Source: Acidobacteriaceae bacterium (lineage in GTDB: Bacteria > Acidobacteriota > Terriglobia > Terriglobales > Acidobacteriaceae). From it: a stretch of 5,690 nt of DNA. Numbering within the stretch: position 1 is the first letter of the stretch; each line of letters opens with the position of its first letter. The DNA lies in assembly GCA_030049955.1 (NCBI GenBank), contig JASIJX010000003.1, positions 1 to 5,690 on the forward strand, in the 5' to 3' direction. The notes under the pieces were generated by a model that saw nothing but the letters and a program-made list of their open reading frames with translations, was not told where the DNA came from and searched no databases. This document shows positions 5,298-5,690 of this stretch, piece after piece. The translations under genes were made by a program, and so were the position numbers.

Positions 5298-5690
5298 TCA
5301 GCGCACGGCGGCTTCGTCGAGAGCTGGCTCGTAAGGCGGCAGCACGCCGGTTTCGGCGGCCATGCTGAAGAAGCCGCGCATGCCCTCAATGCACTCCTCA
5401 TCGAGGACGTAGTGGATGTTGGTGGAGAGATATTCGCGGATGGTGCTCTCGGGGATGGGCAGTCGCGGGGCTCATTCGGCGGCCAGGGCTTCTAGGTTCT
5501 CCAGGCCGTGGTCGCGGGAGCGGGTGAAGTCTTCGGCAACACTCTCGTCCAAAACTCTGCCCGGCGCAGCCGACCAGACGGCGGAGATGAAAGGCAGGCC
5601 GGTGAGGGCGCGCCACTCGTGGGCGAGATCATGGTAGACCAGCTCCTCCTCGGTGCGCTCGAAGCGGTTGGAGCGCTCTTCGAGGGCGAG
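5298..5690 (-). pseudogene. mqnA: Menaquinone biosynthesis protein MqnA (chorismate dehydratase), C-terminal part, interrupted by an in-frame TGA
   Basis: MqnA removes water from chorismate to give 3-[(1-carboxyvinyl)oxy]benzoate, the first step of the futalosine route to menaquinone. The frame enters at the right edge and gives 72 residues, including LVYHDLAHEWRALTGLPF and ISAVW, the typical D-L-x-x-E-W-x-x-x-T-G-L-P-F/AVW block. It then meets TGA at 5474-5472. The same frame goes on for 57 residues (APRLPIPES, IREYLSTNIHYVLDEEC, EGMRGFFSMAAETGVLPPY) to a TGA at 5300-5298, which matches the family's C-terminal end. No frameshift is needed; a single base, for example TGG (Trp) to TGA, would explain the break. 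The downstream piece has no good restart codon. It could be a true recent pseudogene, an assembly error or, much less likely, readthrough. MqnD, a related fold, is less likely given the AVW and NIHY motifs. Confidence 0.75.

Noticed and set aside
5398..5616. 72-residue minus-strand open frame in the mqnA region
   Set aside because: It is in a different frame from the MqnA-like protein and is a Pro/Arg/His-rich shadow.

Overview
The window looks like part of a GC-rich Acidobacteriota chromosome (Terriglobia type). This rests on three family-level clues, not on a database match. One is a Ser/Thr/Gly-rich beta-propeller lipoprotein of the kind that is abundant in those genomes. Another is a futalosine-pathway menaquinone gene (mqnA). 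The third is a CheA whose tail carries a second CheW-like domain. No tRNA, rRNA, CRISPR array, transposase or phage gene was seen.

Positions 1-3488 (+ strand) are the distal part of a chemosensory operon: the C-terminal end of cheA, then cheW, cheB and cheR. The cheW and cheB genes overlap by the four bases ATGA, cheR starts two bases after the cheB stop, and cheW follows cheA after 68 bp with a strong ribosome binding site. CheA and CheW form the core signalling complex with a chemoreceptor. CheR methylates the receptor and CheB, activated by phosphorylation from CheA, demethylates it, so the segment encodes a full adaptation module. No cheY, cheD or receptor gene lies inside the window, so the output of the pathway cannot be read here.

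Positions 3516-4694 (- strand) encode a secreted lipoprotein built of beta-propeller repeats. It converges on cheR, with only 27 bp between the two stop codons.

Positions 4695-5297 hold no convincing gene but are rich in small structures. They contain a tandem repeat in the lipoprotein leader, an AT-rich palindrome, three ATTGGTYA iterons, a pair of REP-like GGGCTRAAGCYC hairpins and a run of seven G-tracts with G-quadruplex form.

Positions 5298-5690 (- strand) carry the C-terminal part of mqnA (chorismate dehydratase), entering from the right edge. Its reading frame is cut by one in-frame TGA, with clearly homologous protein on both sides. This is either a real nonsense mutation or a sequence error. 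I saw no clearly new multi-gene system; the broken mqnA and the structured intergenic region are the parts most worth a second look.
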